A DNA stretch of 33,858 nucleotides. Source: Paulinella micropora. Its lineage: Eukaryota; Cercozoa; Imbricatea; Euglyphida. Below, piece after piece: positions 24,238-33,858 of this stretch (positions are counted from its first letter, which is position 1; every line of letters starts with the position of its first letter). The position numbers were made by a program, and so were the translations under genes. The notes under the pieces were generated by a model. That model worked only from the letters and a program-made list of their open reading frames with translations, was not told the origin of the DNA and did not search any database. The DNA is taken from assembly GCA_009731375.1 (NCBI GenBank), contig BJOX01000093.1:559701-593558 (forward strand). Reading direction: 5' to 3'.

Positions 24238-24240
24238 TTG
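23605..24240. repeat. (TTTA)n/(TTAC)n microsatellite with a repeated 27-bp core
   Basis: After about 150 bp of mixed sequence (including a short dispersed motif at 23675-23719), TTTA starts near 23768, passes through ttac/ttgc/ttcc variants and returns to TTTA. 'gacc(tcc)tgttcac' plus 'gcggctttcga' occurs at about 24111, 24164 and 24239, each separated by TTTA. Confidence 0.92.
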
Positions 24241-24812
<572 letters not shown>

Positions 24813-24940
24813 GTAGATAAATAGATAAATAGATAGATAGATAGATAGATAGACATACATACATACATACATACATACATGCATACATACATACATACAT
24901 ACATACATGCATACATACATACATACATACATTACATACA

Positions 24941-24971
<31 letters not shown>

Positions 24972-25030
24972 CACATACATACACATACATACATATATAT
25001 ATACATTCATACATACATACATACATACCT
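24813..25030. repeat. GATA then (CATA)n microsatellite
   Basis: GATA at 24813-24852, then CATA with gcatac and atac variants to about 25028. Confidence 0.95.
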
Positions 25031-25094
25031 TTTAGCTGAGGATAAGCGCCGGACTTGAGCAGACTCATTAGTTGACATAGGCCTACAGATAGAG

Positions 25095-25145
<51 letters not shown>

Positions 25146-25254
25146 GAGATAGATAGATAGAAAGATAGACAGATGGGATAAGGGCCGGACTTGAGCTGAC
25201 TCATCAGTTGCCACAGGCCTACAGATAGACAGATAGATAGATAGATAGATAGAT
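25031..25254. repeat. Family C core array, left part
   Basis: The ~45-bp core 'ataagcgccggacttgagc' ... 'gactcattagttgacatagg' ... 'cctacagata' occurs at 25041-25088 and 25175-25226, each followed by GATA. Confidence 0.9.
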
Positions 25255-27102
25255 ATGTTTGGTCTATCAGCTCTGCATATCCGAAGACATAGGCATCCAT
25301 TCCACCCCGCCGCCAATCGGCGACTGGGTAGCGGGCTGGGAATGGGCACTAGGCCCCGAATTTGTGCAGTCTGACGGTTCTACGCGTGATCTCTTGTGGG
25401 GTCTTTGAGTGTCCGGCACGGGGGAGTTAGGGTTGGAAGAGTTATCGGGCGCACGGTGTGATTGGTCGCGAGGTCGTTTGGAAACAAAGTAACTCCTGAT
25501 GTCCTGCCGGCCGTCTCGATCGGCAGCGGGCCTCAGAAGGCGGGTCAACTCTTTGCCTCGGGTTTCGTAGGCTTGTTGGACAAAGAATTGGATATGTGCA
25601 TCCGCGCTCGGGCACGGAATGCGCTGTCGCGTTGGGGCCCCCAAAATGAACGTGCTCATTTCTGTTTCCGAGCCCTCATCGGATAATCCTGATAAGAACT
25701 GGCCACAGCTGGGCTTGCCCTTGCGTTCGCAAGTGCAATGTGCCCTGATCATGTCCATCATGAGGTCCCTGTCGCTATCGTACCGATCACAGTCAAGGAG
25801 GAAATGTTCCTCCGTTTCTTCTGCCTCCCCGCAAAGGCAGAGTGACGAGCGTGAACGTACGGTTTTCGCCATGAGGTAATTCAAGGCTGCCGACCCTGTC
25901 AACAATCGTCGACGAAGGACATTGGCGGCCCCGTTGCTCCTCGTGGCAAGAAGAGGCTGGAACTTAGTGGTGTTGTGCAACGCACTGGCGATAAGTCTGG
26001 CCTGGCTGCCCTCTTTTTCAGCAGCCTGCGTTAGCTTGGCCAAATCGTGACGTACCGACCATGCGTCCACCGCTCGGTCCCACACTCTCCTAGCATTGAC
26101 CCTCGCTCCCTCTCTGGTTTCTGGGTCGAAGGGTACAGCCGACCCGTCTACTGAGCTTTTGAACGAGAGCCATTGCTCTTTCAGAGTGAGGTCATCCTCT
26201 AGTAGCGAAGCACACTGAGCCTGCCAGTTCGAAGACGTCCTGCCCGACACTCTGGAGTTCGGTTTTGGTAGCGAGACCAAGTAGCGGGGCCATCGGTCGC
26301 GTGACATGAGGTAAAGCTCGGCTCTATACCGCAGCTTTTTAGCCAGAAATCTGGTCTCCAGGCTGATTTGCCCAGCTAAAGCCCTCACCGCCCCTTGCGA
26401 GGCCTTGCGGCGAATGCTCAGCATTGCCGTAAGCGCGTGATGTTGAATTGCCTCGTACTGCCTGCGTTTGGTGTCATTGAAGGTCGTCACCTCTGCTCCA
26501 TATTCCAGAGATGAGAGTGTAGTTGTGGTCCACATGGCTCGCTTAGCCGCAAAGGGGATTTCTCTCCTCGCGAACAAACGTGCCAGCGCCACGTGCCCTT
26601 TGCGAGCCTTTGCTAGGGCGCGTTCGTGGTGTGCGTCCCAGCTCAAGGTGTTCGTCAGCATGAGCCCTAGGTATTTGTACTGCTTGACCACCTCGATTGC
26701 CTTTGAGCCGTAGTAGTAGCCTTCCGCTTTGCGACATACCCCACGTGGGTGAACTTCCATCACCTGACTTTTGGCCAAGTTGATTTCGATCCTCCACGTA
26801 TCACAAAACGAGCGCACCACTTCGATCATGGCGTTCAGCTCCTCCGGCGATTCCGCGAGCATGACGATATCATCTGCGTAGAGCAAACTCCGCAACTGTC
26901 GTCGGGTAGCCGGACCCTCGGGACTGTATGCCAGCCCTTTGCACCGTTCCGCCAACATTTCAGCAAGTGCGTCGATGAAGATAAGGAACAAGACAGGAGA
27001 GAGGGGGTCTCCTTGGCGAACTCCTTGTGACACAGGGACAGGTTGGGTCAGGCAGCCATCTACGAGGACCCGCATGCAAATTCCTCGGTATGCATCATGA
27101 AT

Positions 27103-27103
<1 letters not shown>
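25255..27103 (-). mobile_element. 5'-truncated non-LTR retrotransposon (LINE)
   Basis: A ~1.85-kb GC-rich block whose minus strand encodes the C-terminal half of a LINE protein. Upstream it ends in 'attcatgatgcatacc' straight after TATC (27103). Downstream, the stop codon is followed by only about 14 nt ('tagaccaaacata') before TATC, so the 3' UTR is very short or lost. Family C cores occur on both sides, so it lies inside that array. Clade not assigned. Confidence 0.88.
25267..27075 (-). CDS. Non-LTR reverse transcriptase, C-terminal half (partial)
   Basis: 602 codons without a stop. Homologous coding sequence continues a few residues upstream of the Met (HDAYRGIC) into TATC, so the Met is not the real start. 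Seen: [10 protein letters not shown] (residues 18-27, RT motif B), LYADD (65-69, the catalytic motif C), KSQVMEVH (102-109) and YKYLGLML (133-140). Also seen are a C-X-C-X8-H-X4-C zinc-type motif (Cys413, Cys415, His424, Cys429) typical of LINE ORF2 C-termini, and a Ser/Pro/Arg-rich tail. Missing: the endonuclease and the RT motif with the first catalytic Asp. It therefore cannot be active, though the frame is intact, implying a fairly recent insertion. Composition is much more GC-rich than its surroundings. Confidence 0.9.
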   Translation of the reverse strand: MRVLVDGCLTQPVPVSQGVRQGDPLSPVLFLIFIDALAEMLAERCKGLAYSPEGPATRRQLRSLLYADDIVMLAESPEELNAMIEVVRSFCDTWRIEINLAKSQVMEVHPRGVCRKAEGYYYGSKAIEVVKQYKYLGLMLTNTLSWDAHHERALAKARKGHVALARLFARREIPFAAKRAMWTTTTLSSLEYGAEVTTFNDTKRRQYEAIQHHALTAMLSIRRKASQGAVRALAGQISLETRFLAKKLRYRAELYLMSRDRWPRYLVSLPKPNSRVSGRTSSNWQAQCASLLEDDLTLKEQWLSFKSSVDGSAVPFDPETREGARVNARRVWDRAVDAWSVRHDLAKLTQAAEKEGSQARLIASALHNTTKFQPLLATRSNGAANVLRRRLLTGSAALNYLMAKTVRSRSSLCLCGEAEETEEHFLLDCDRYDSDRDLMMDMIRAHCTCERKGKPSCGQFLSGLSDEGSETEMSTFILGAPTRQRIPCPSADAHIQFFVQQAYETRGKELTRLLRPAADRDGRQDIRSYFVSKRPRDQSHRAPDNSSNPNSPVPDTQRPHKRSRVEPSDCTNSGPSAHSQPATQSPIGGGVEWMPMSSDMQS

Positions 27104-28505
<1,402 letters not shown>

Positions 28506-29143
28506 GATGAAATATCGACTAATGTCAGAAAAAAGGAGCTTCTGATTTCGTCAACCAGGAAGTCTGTGGTAAAGTATTAACCCGATGCCCAGCTAAGCCG
28601 TGATGTTTGCACGGAAGGGACTGATACAGGCAATACCAAAGCTTCCTGGTACCAGGCGGGGCCAGGGCTCGTTCCATAAAGCGCCCCTTGCAGAACGAGC
28701 TCCCACCTCCATTACAGAGGGCCCAGTAAGCAGATGGAGTTTCGAGACTGTTCGACAGTCTAGTATAAACCGACAGAGCACTGTGGGTTTTATTCCGGGC
28801 TCAACAAGCGAGAAAGGGCACCCTGAGGGAACAGGATTGTGCTTCCCGTCGCTATTTCGGCATGTGACTTATAGGCGTATGGCTAGGCACACATAAGGCA
28901 CCCCACCACGGGCCCAGCACACCCACACCATCCCCTAATTCTCTGTCTGTCGACAGATGGCACCCATTTCAAAAAATCAAGCCCAAGAGAGGGTCAGTGA
29001 CACCTCAAGTGGCCTTGGTTCATTCCGTAGAGTAAGTGATAAGATCAACTGATGAAATATCGACTAATGTCAGAAAAAAGGAGCTTCTGATTTCGTCAAC
29101 CAGGAAGTCTGTGGGTAAAGTATTAACCCGATGCCCAGCTAAG
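28506..29143 (-). mobile_element. Family A repeat, copy A7: full unit plus partial second unit
   Basis: A full ~545-bp unit runs from the GATATTTCATC end (28506) to 'gatcaact' (29050). It joins directly to another unit end at 29051, which is cut after 'gcccagctaag' at 29143 by GATA. The junction is the same as in A1, but the second unit is longer. Subfamily II variants (GAAATATC, AACCAGG, ATAAAGCG). Confidence 0.8.
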
Positions 29144-29155
29144 AGATAGATAGAC

Positions 29156-29202
<47 letters not shown>

Positions 29203-29263
29203 CAGATGGGGTAAACGCCGGACTTGAGCAGACTCATTAGTTGACATAGGCCTACAGATAGAC

Positions 29264-29315
<52 letters not shown>

Positions 29316-29377
29316 GGGGTAAGCGCCGGACTTGAGCAGACTCATTAGTTGACACAGACCCCTACAGATAGACAGAC

Positions 29378-29453
<76 letters not shown>

Positions 29454-29550
29454 GGGGTAAACGCCGGACTTGAGCAGACTCATTAGTTGACATAGGCCTA
29501 CAGATAGACAGATAGATAGATAGATAGGTAGATAGAAAGATAGATAGATA
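29144..29550. repeat. Family C core array between A7 and B3
   Basis: Cores at about 29212, 29324 and 29460 with GATA spacers and gaca variants. Confidence 0.92.
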
Positions 29551-29782
29551 GATGAGATGTCGCAAAGGAATGTAGTCCTTGCAAAGGAACGCAGTTTCAC
29601 ATCAAACAATAATTTGTGTACTGTGCATGTGTCCGGGATGGGAATCACGGGTAGACTGTGTTCTGGAAAAAGAAGAGGAGGAAGGACGTTGAAGAAAAAG
29701 GCAATCTAGGAATGGAGAGTGGGAGGATAAGGAAGAAGAGAAAGAAAAGGAAGCCGTTAGTCCAAGTGTTTTGAGCACCGTA

Positions 29783-29850
29783 AGCTTGCGCAAGCTACAA
29801 TGATGACATTGTATGAGGCCTAAACCCCCGCAGGGACCTAGCCCGGGCTA
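29783..29850 (-). other. Three consecutive palindromes in the B-element 3' UTR
   Basis: AGCTTGCGCAAGCT (29783-29796) is a perfect palindrome. TACAATG/CATTGTA (29796-29813) forms a 7-bp stem with a 4-nt loop. TAGCCCGGGCTA (29839-29850) is a perfect palindrome. All three are present in B1 and B2 too. They lie between the stop codon and the 3' end, where a non-LTR element's reverse transcriptase usually recognises its RNA. Confidence 0.7.
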
Positions 29851-29865
29851 TGCAACACTGGACGG

Positions 29866-30387
29866 CTATGATGGAATGCAGTCACCAATACGGACTAGAG
29901 GAAGATTAGTCCAATTTTTGACTGCACAGGAGCGATAAATCGCAAAAGAGCAACGAGCTACGCAGGAGGATAGCTTGAAGCAAAGGGATTTGGATTGGGG
30001 ATGGGAAAAACCCAAGGCGCGGAAACATCGATGAACAGAGAACGATACCATGCCGCGAGCCCCGCATTCGATTGGTCGAAGGTGGCAGGTCCATCCGTTG
30101 TCCTCGATTTGAGATTTGAGCTTGTTGTATCGGTTGGTCTTGTAGGCTCGTGCGTCAAGGATGTTTTCCTCGACCGGGCACGTTAGCTCGATCAGAATAC
30201 ATATCTTGGTAGACAGTGACCAGACAACGATATCGGGGCGGAGGTCAGTGACACAAATGTGGACAGGAAAGGCTTGCTCAGAACCGGTGTATTGGGTTTG
30301 GAGTTGCCAATCGTTTGCAGTGTCAAGCAGGGATGGTCGATGAAATGACTGTCTCTTAGGCTTCTGCTCGCCCTCTTTCACAAACAT
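29866..30387 (-). CDS. Retrotransposon ORF C-terminus with restriction-like endonuclease (partial, B3)
   Basis: 173 codons with a protein identical to that of B2: RPD at 50-52, Glu67, Lys83 and the GARG segment near 109-112. The true frame begins upstream of the Met at ESKS and is cut by TATC. No reverse transcriptase is present. Identity of two copies with different 5' breaks points to recent insertion from one source. Confidence 0.7.
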   Translation of the reverse strand: MFVKEGEQKPKRQSFHRPSLLDTANDWQLQTQYTGSEQAFPVHICVTDLRPDIVVWSLSTKICILIELTCPVEENILDARAYKTNRYNKLKSQIEDNGWTCHLRPIECGARGMVSFSVHRCFRALGFSHPQSKSLCFKLSSCVARCSFAIYRSCAVKNWTNLPLVRIGDCIPS

Positions 30388-30400
30388 AGACTTTGATTCA

Positions 30401-30401
30401 T

Positions 30402-30451
<50 letters not shown>

Positions 30452-30507
30452 GAGGTAAGCGCCGGACTTGAGCAGACTCATTAGTTGACATAGGCCTACA
30501 GATAGAC

Positions 30508-30562
<55 letters not shown>

Positions 30563-30605
30563 CAGATAGACAGGTAAATAGATAGATAGACAGATAGACA
30601 GATAA

Positions 30606-30681
<76 letters not shown>

Positions 30682-30753
30682 ATAGATAGACAGATGGGGT
30701 AAGCGCCGGACTTAAGCTGACACAGGCCTACAGATAGATAGATAGATAGATAG

Positions 30754-30829
<76 letters not shown>

Positions 30830-30885
30830 GGGGTAAGCGCCGGACTTGAGCAGGCTCATTAGTTGACACAGACCTACAAATAGAC

Positions 30886-30937
<52 letters not shown>

Positions 30938-30985
30938 GGGGTAAGTGCCGGACTTGAGCAGACTCATTAGTTGACACAGGCCTAC

Positions 30986-31073
<88 letters not shown>

Positions 31074-31150
31074 GGGGTAAACGCCGGACTTGAGCAGACT
31101 CATTAGTTGACATAGGCCTACAGATAGATAGATAGATAGATCGATCGATC

Positions 31151-31223
<73 letters not shown>

Positions 31224-31247
31224 ATAGATAAATAGATAGATAGATAT

Positions 31248-31284
<37 letters not shown>

Positions 31285-31354
31285 CAGAATGGGTAAGCGC
31301 AGGACTTGAGCAGACTCATTAGTTGACACAGGCCTACAGATAGATAGATAGATC

Positions 31355-31411
<57 letters not shown>

Positions 31412-31472
31412 GTATGCGCCGGACTTGAGTAGACTCATTAGTTGACATAGGCCTACAGATAGACGGATAGAC

Positions 31473-31535
<63 letters not shown>

Positions 31536-31578
31536 CATATGAATGGATAGATGGGGTAAGCGCCGGACTTGAGCAAGC
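30401..31578. repeat. Family C core array, right part
   Basis: Cores at about 30455, 30702 (shortened, 'gacttaagctgacacagg'), 30837, 30944, 31080, 31294, 31416 and 31560, separated by GATA with gaca, taaa and gatc variants. The last core stops at 'gagcaagctcgtgat' and gives way to AAT. Confidence 0.93.
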
Positions 31579-31597
31579 TCGTGATATTAGTAATAAA

Positions 31598-31599
31598 AC

Positions 31600-31671
<72 letters not shown>

Positions 31672-31730
31672 TAATAATAATTATAATAATGATATTATTA
31701 ATAATAATAATAATAAGAAGAAGACGAAGA
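31598..31730. repeat. (AAT)n microsatellite
   Basis: aat units with att and aag variants, ending in a short gaa-rich stretch. Confidence 0.95.
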
Positions 31731-31778
31731 AGATATGATTAGCCTGTGACACAAGAATGTTATCATTACTAAGGTATA

Positions 31779-31964
31779 GTGAAAAAATTCTTCCAGAACA
31801 AATTATCCCGTAATAACGGTACATTTGTCATTCAAAGTTGTGAAGAACTTCGGCCAGCCGGTAATTACGGTACATTTGCTGTCCACAAATAAAAGTCTAG
31901 CCCAAAATTACCCGTATTTACGGTTGGCCGAAAGGTGAGGTGACCGAAATTTTTTACCCGACCT
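31779..31964 (-). mobile_element. Short inverted-repeat (MITE-like) element M2
   Basis: Reverse-complement relative of M1 over its whole ~185 bp. It runs from GTGAAAAAATTC at 31779 to 'ttttttacccgacct' at 31964. The CCGTAATNACGG-type motifs and the two ACAAATGT flanks are kept. It has no open frame and no clear target-site duplication. Confidence 0.7.
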
Positions 31965-32013
31965 CATCATCATTATGACAAGTTTCATCTAGATTATCAT
32001 CACTGCTATTTCA

Positions 32014-32230
32014 ATGAGAAGTTCCTATTTCTTAATTACAACGAACAATGACTTCAAGCGCTTTGATCTCAGTCAGTATTTGCATCTACAACCTGTGTTA
32101 TGGCTCATTAGAAAGCTCTTGATGAGAGCTTTCAAATGAGCAACTACACAAGCCGCGAAGATCAGAACCGGCTGAGAACGAAACGTTTGAAGTCATTGCT
32201 CATTGTGGTTAAGTACACGGAACTTCTCAT
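32014..32230. mobile_element. 217-bp imperfect palindrome (possible hairpin/MITE element)
   Basis: Three nested perfect arm pairs: ATGAGAAGTTCC (32014-32025) with GGAACTTCTCAT (32219-32230); CAATGACTTCAA (32046-32057) with TTGAAGTCATTG (32187-32198); GCTCATT plus GAAAGCTCT with AGAGCTTTC plus AATGAGC (32103-32141) around a TGATG loop. The 20 bp between the outer and middle arms also match at 12 of 20 positions. No coding sequence. The type is inferred from shape alone. Confidence 0.65.
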
Positions 32231-32426
32231 AGTACACAAATGGGACATATATACCTCTCTCTCGTACGCTTAGTAGTGATCGTGACATGAGTCGTCCGTA
32301 AAGTACTTCCACTGTCCATCTGTAGATAGAGAATGACAAAGGTAGATAGAAAGATAGATAGACAGGTAGGTAGATATGTAGGTAGGTAGGGAGGGAGGTA
32401 GGTAGGAAGGTAGGTAGGTAGGTAGG

Positions 32427-32510
<84 letters not shown>

Positions 32511-32631
32511 CTATGAGTATTTTCATAAAGATAGATAGATAGATAGATAGACTAGATAGATAGATAGATAGAAAGACATATTATATGACCCATCGAGGGC
32601 AGGAAGTAAGCGTACTTAGATAGACATAGAT

Positions 32632-32704
<73 letters not shown>

Positions 32705-32817
32705 CAGATAGACAGATAGATATAGATAGATATAGATATAGATAGATATAGATAGATATAGATAGATATAGATAGAAATAGATAGAATGGTGTGTCAGCC
32801 GCTCCTACTGAGATAGG

Positions 32818-32858
<41 letters not shown>

Positions 32859-32913
32859 GGATGGATGGATGGATGGATAGATAGATAGATAGATAGATAG
32901 AATCTAGATATCT

Positions 32914-32977
<64 letters not shown>

Positions 32978-32978
32978 G

Positions 32979-33019
<41 letters not shown>

Positions 33020-33110
33020 TTAGATAGATAGATATCTAGATAGAATCTAGATATCTAGATAGAATCTAGATATCTAGATAGAATCTAGATATCTAGATAG
33101 ATATCTAGAT
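32231..33110. repeat. Short unique stretch, then GATA/GGTA array
   Basis: About 110 bp unrecognised (32231-32340), then GATA/GGTA/GGGA to 32510, further GATA with tata and gaca variants, and a block of repeated TCTAGATATCTAGA-type palindromes at about 33030-33105. Confidence 0.9.
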
Positions 33111-33174
33111 AGATAGATGGATGGACTATGTATATATTTATACCGATCCAAGGAAGGATGCAGTAGGCGGACAT

Positions 33175-33237
<63 letters not shown>

Positions 33238-33292
33238 GGATGGACTATGTATGTGTTCATACCGATCCAAGGCAGATGTAGTAGGCGGACAT

Positions 33293-33376
<84 letters not shown>

Positions 33377-33540
33377 TATAGACAGATATCTAGATATCTA
33401 GATAGAATGTAGATATCTAGATAGATATCTAGATATCTAGATAGATAGATGGATGGACTATGTATACATTCATACCGATCCAAGGCAGGATGCAGTAGGC
33501 GGACATGGTGTCTCAGTCGTTCATACTTATGACCCATCAG
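33111..33540. repeat. GATA array with 'ccgatccaagg' core (family J)
   Basis: The core 'ggactatgtat' ... 'ataccgatccaagg' ... 'gtaggcggacat' occurs at about 33122, 33240 and 33455. The first two are followed by GATA; the third continues into unrelated sequence. A second set of gatatctag palindromes lies at 33385-33442. Confidence 0.88.
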
Positions 33541-33858
33541 TGCCTTACATACATACATACATAGGTGGGAATACTATCTTTCTCATTGTACAATCATTTT
33601 AGCAAAATACATAAATACATACATAAATAAATACATACATACATACATACATACATGCATGTATGCATACATACATGCATGCATACATACATACATACAT
33701 ACGTACATACATACATACATACATACATATATACATGCATACCTTCATTTCCTTTTCTCCTCGCTGGAAGAACTGGGAGTAGCGATTAGAGGAGAGGAGG
33801 TCCTTTACCTTGTCTATGTATAATATTGTATATGTAAACAGAAGGAGAAGGGGGGGGG
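33541..33858. repeat. (CATA)n microsatellite and terminal unrecognised stretch
   Basis: CATA at 33546-33562 and 33610-33742 with gcat and cgta variants, split by about 45 bp of AT-rich sequence. The last ~115 bp (33743-33858) show no feature except a closing G run. Confidence 0.9.

Larger units (their letters stand above)
29551..30400 (-). mobile_element. RLE-type non-LTR retrotransposon fragment, copy B3
   Basis: Almost identical to B2, including the encoded protein. The 5' break is at about 30400 ('atgaatcaaagtc' directly after TATC), about 8 bp short of the B2 break. The 3' end is GCGACATCTCATC followed by TATC at 29551. It sits inside the family C array, whereas B2 sits in the family G array. 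Confidence 0.82.

Noticed and set aside
26468-27030. Plus-strand frames opposite the LINE
   Set aside because: Shadow frames of the GC-rich minus-strand coding sequence, which has clear reverse-transcriptase motifs.

Overview
This window is eukaryotic, non-genic, extremely repeat-rich DNA. There is no prokaryotic gene organisation, no intact host gene and no credible spliced gene. Most long open frames are translations of simple repeats (Tyr-Leu-Ser-Ile from TATC, Tyr-Val-Cys-Met from TATG, poly-Asn/Ile/Tyr from AAT). The retroelement types (a restriction-like-endonuclease non-LTR element, a second non-LTR reverse transcriptase with a C-terminal CCHC motif, a tRNA-derived SINE, short hairpin elements) suggest an animal or another complex eukaryote, perhaps a marine invertebrate. 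The species cannot be fixed from sequence alone. Six N gaps (four long, two of 10 N) interrupt the window, and three of the long ones abut poly-C or poly-G runs, so the assembly is uncertain there.

Layout. 1-2.6 kb: a tRNA-derived SINE end, a gap, and two families of diverged satellite units. 2.6-6.2 kb: GATA/CATA microsatellite carrying short repeated cores, one RLE-element copy (B1) and two copies of a second 3'-anchored repeat (family A). 6.2-8.7 kb: TATC, a ~107-bp minisatellite whose orientation flips, then CATA. 8.7-11.2 kb: GATA plus A3 and A4. 11.2-12.8 kb: a gap, a GC-rich island with two strong hairpins, then GA repeats. 12.8-15.3 kb: TATC array with a repeated 'cctcgtaagcggttga' core. 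15.3-19.7 kb: GATA/TATC blocks, B2, a hairpin element (M1), an exact 84-bp higher-order repeat and A5. 19.7-24.8 kb: SINE, long polypyrimidine tract, A6, a TCATCCTC minisatellite and TTTA repeats. 25.0-31.6 kb: an array of ~45-bp cores alternating with GATA, entered by a 5'-truncated LINE, A7 and B3. 31.6-33.9 kb: AAT repeat, M2 (inverted relative of M1), a 217-bp imperfect palindrome, then GATA/CATA.

The main point of interest is the relation between retroelements and the GATA/TATC microsatellite. All scored 3' ends (family A, three RLE copies, one unrelated LINE) have the same polarity: the element's sense strand runs into TATC, never GATA. Upstream ends vary and usually fall straight into the same microsatellite. 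Families A and B share nearly the same last 12 nt. This looks like target-primed reverse transcription into, or with a tail of, (TATC)n, so the tracts would act both as landing site and as by-product. Between the elements, at least seven separate short cores alternate with GATA/TATC in tandem arrays.
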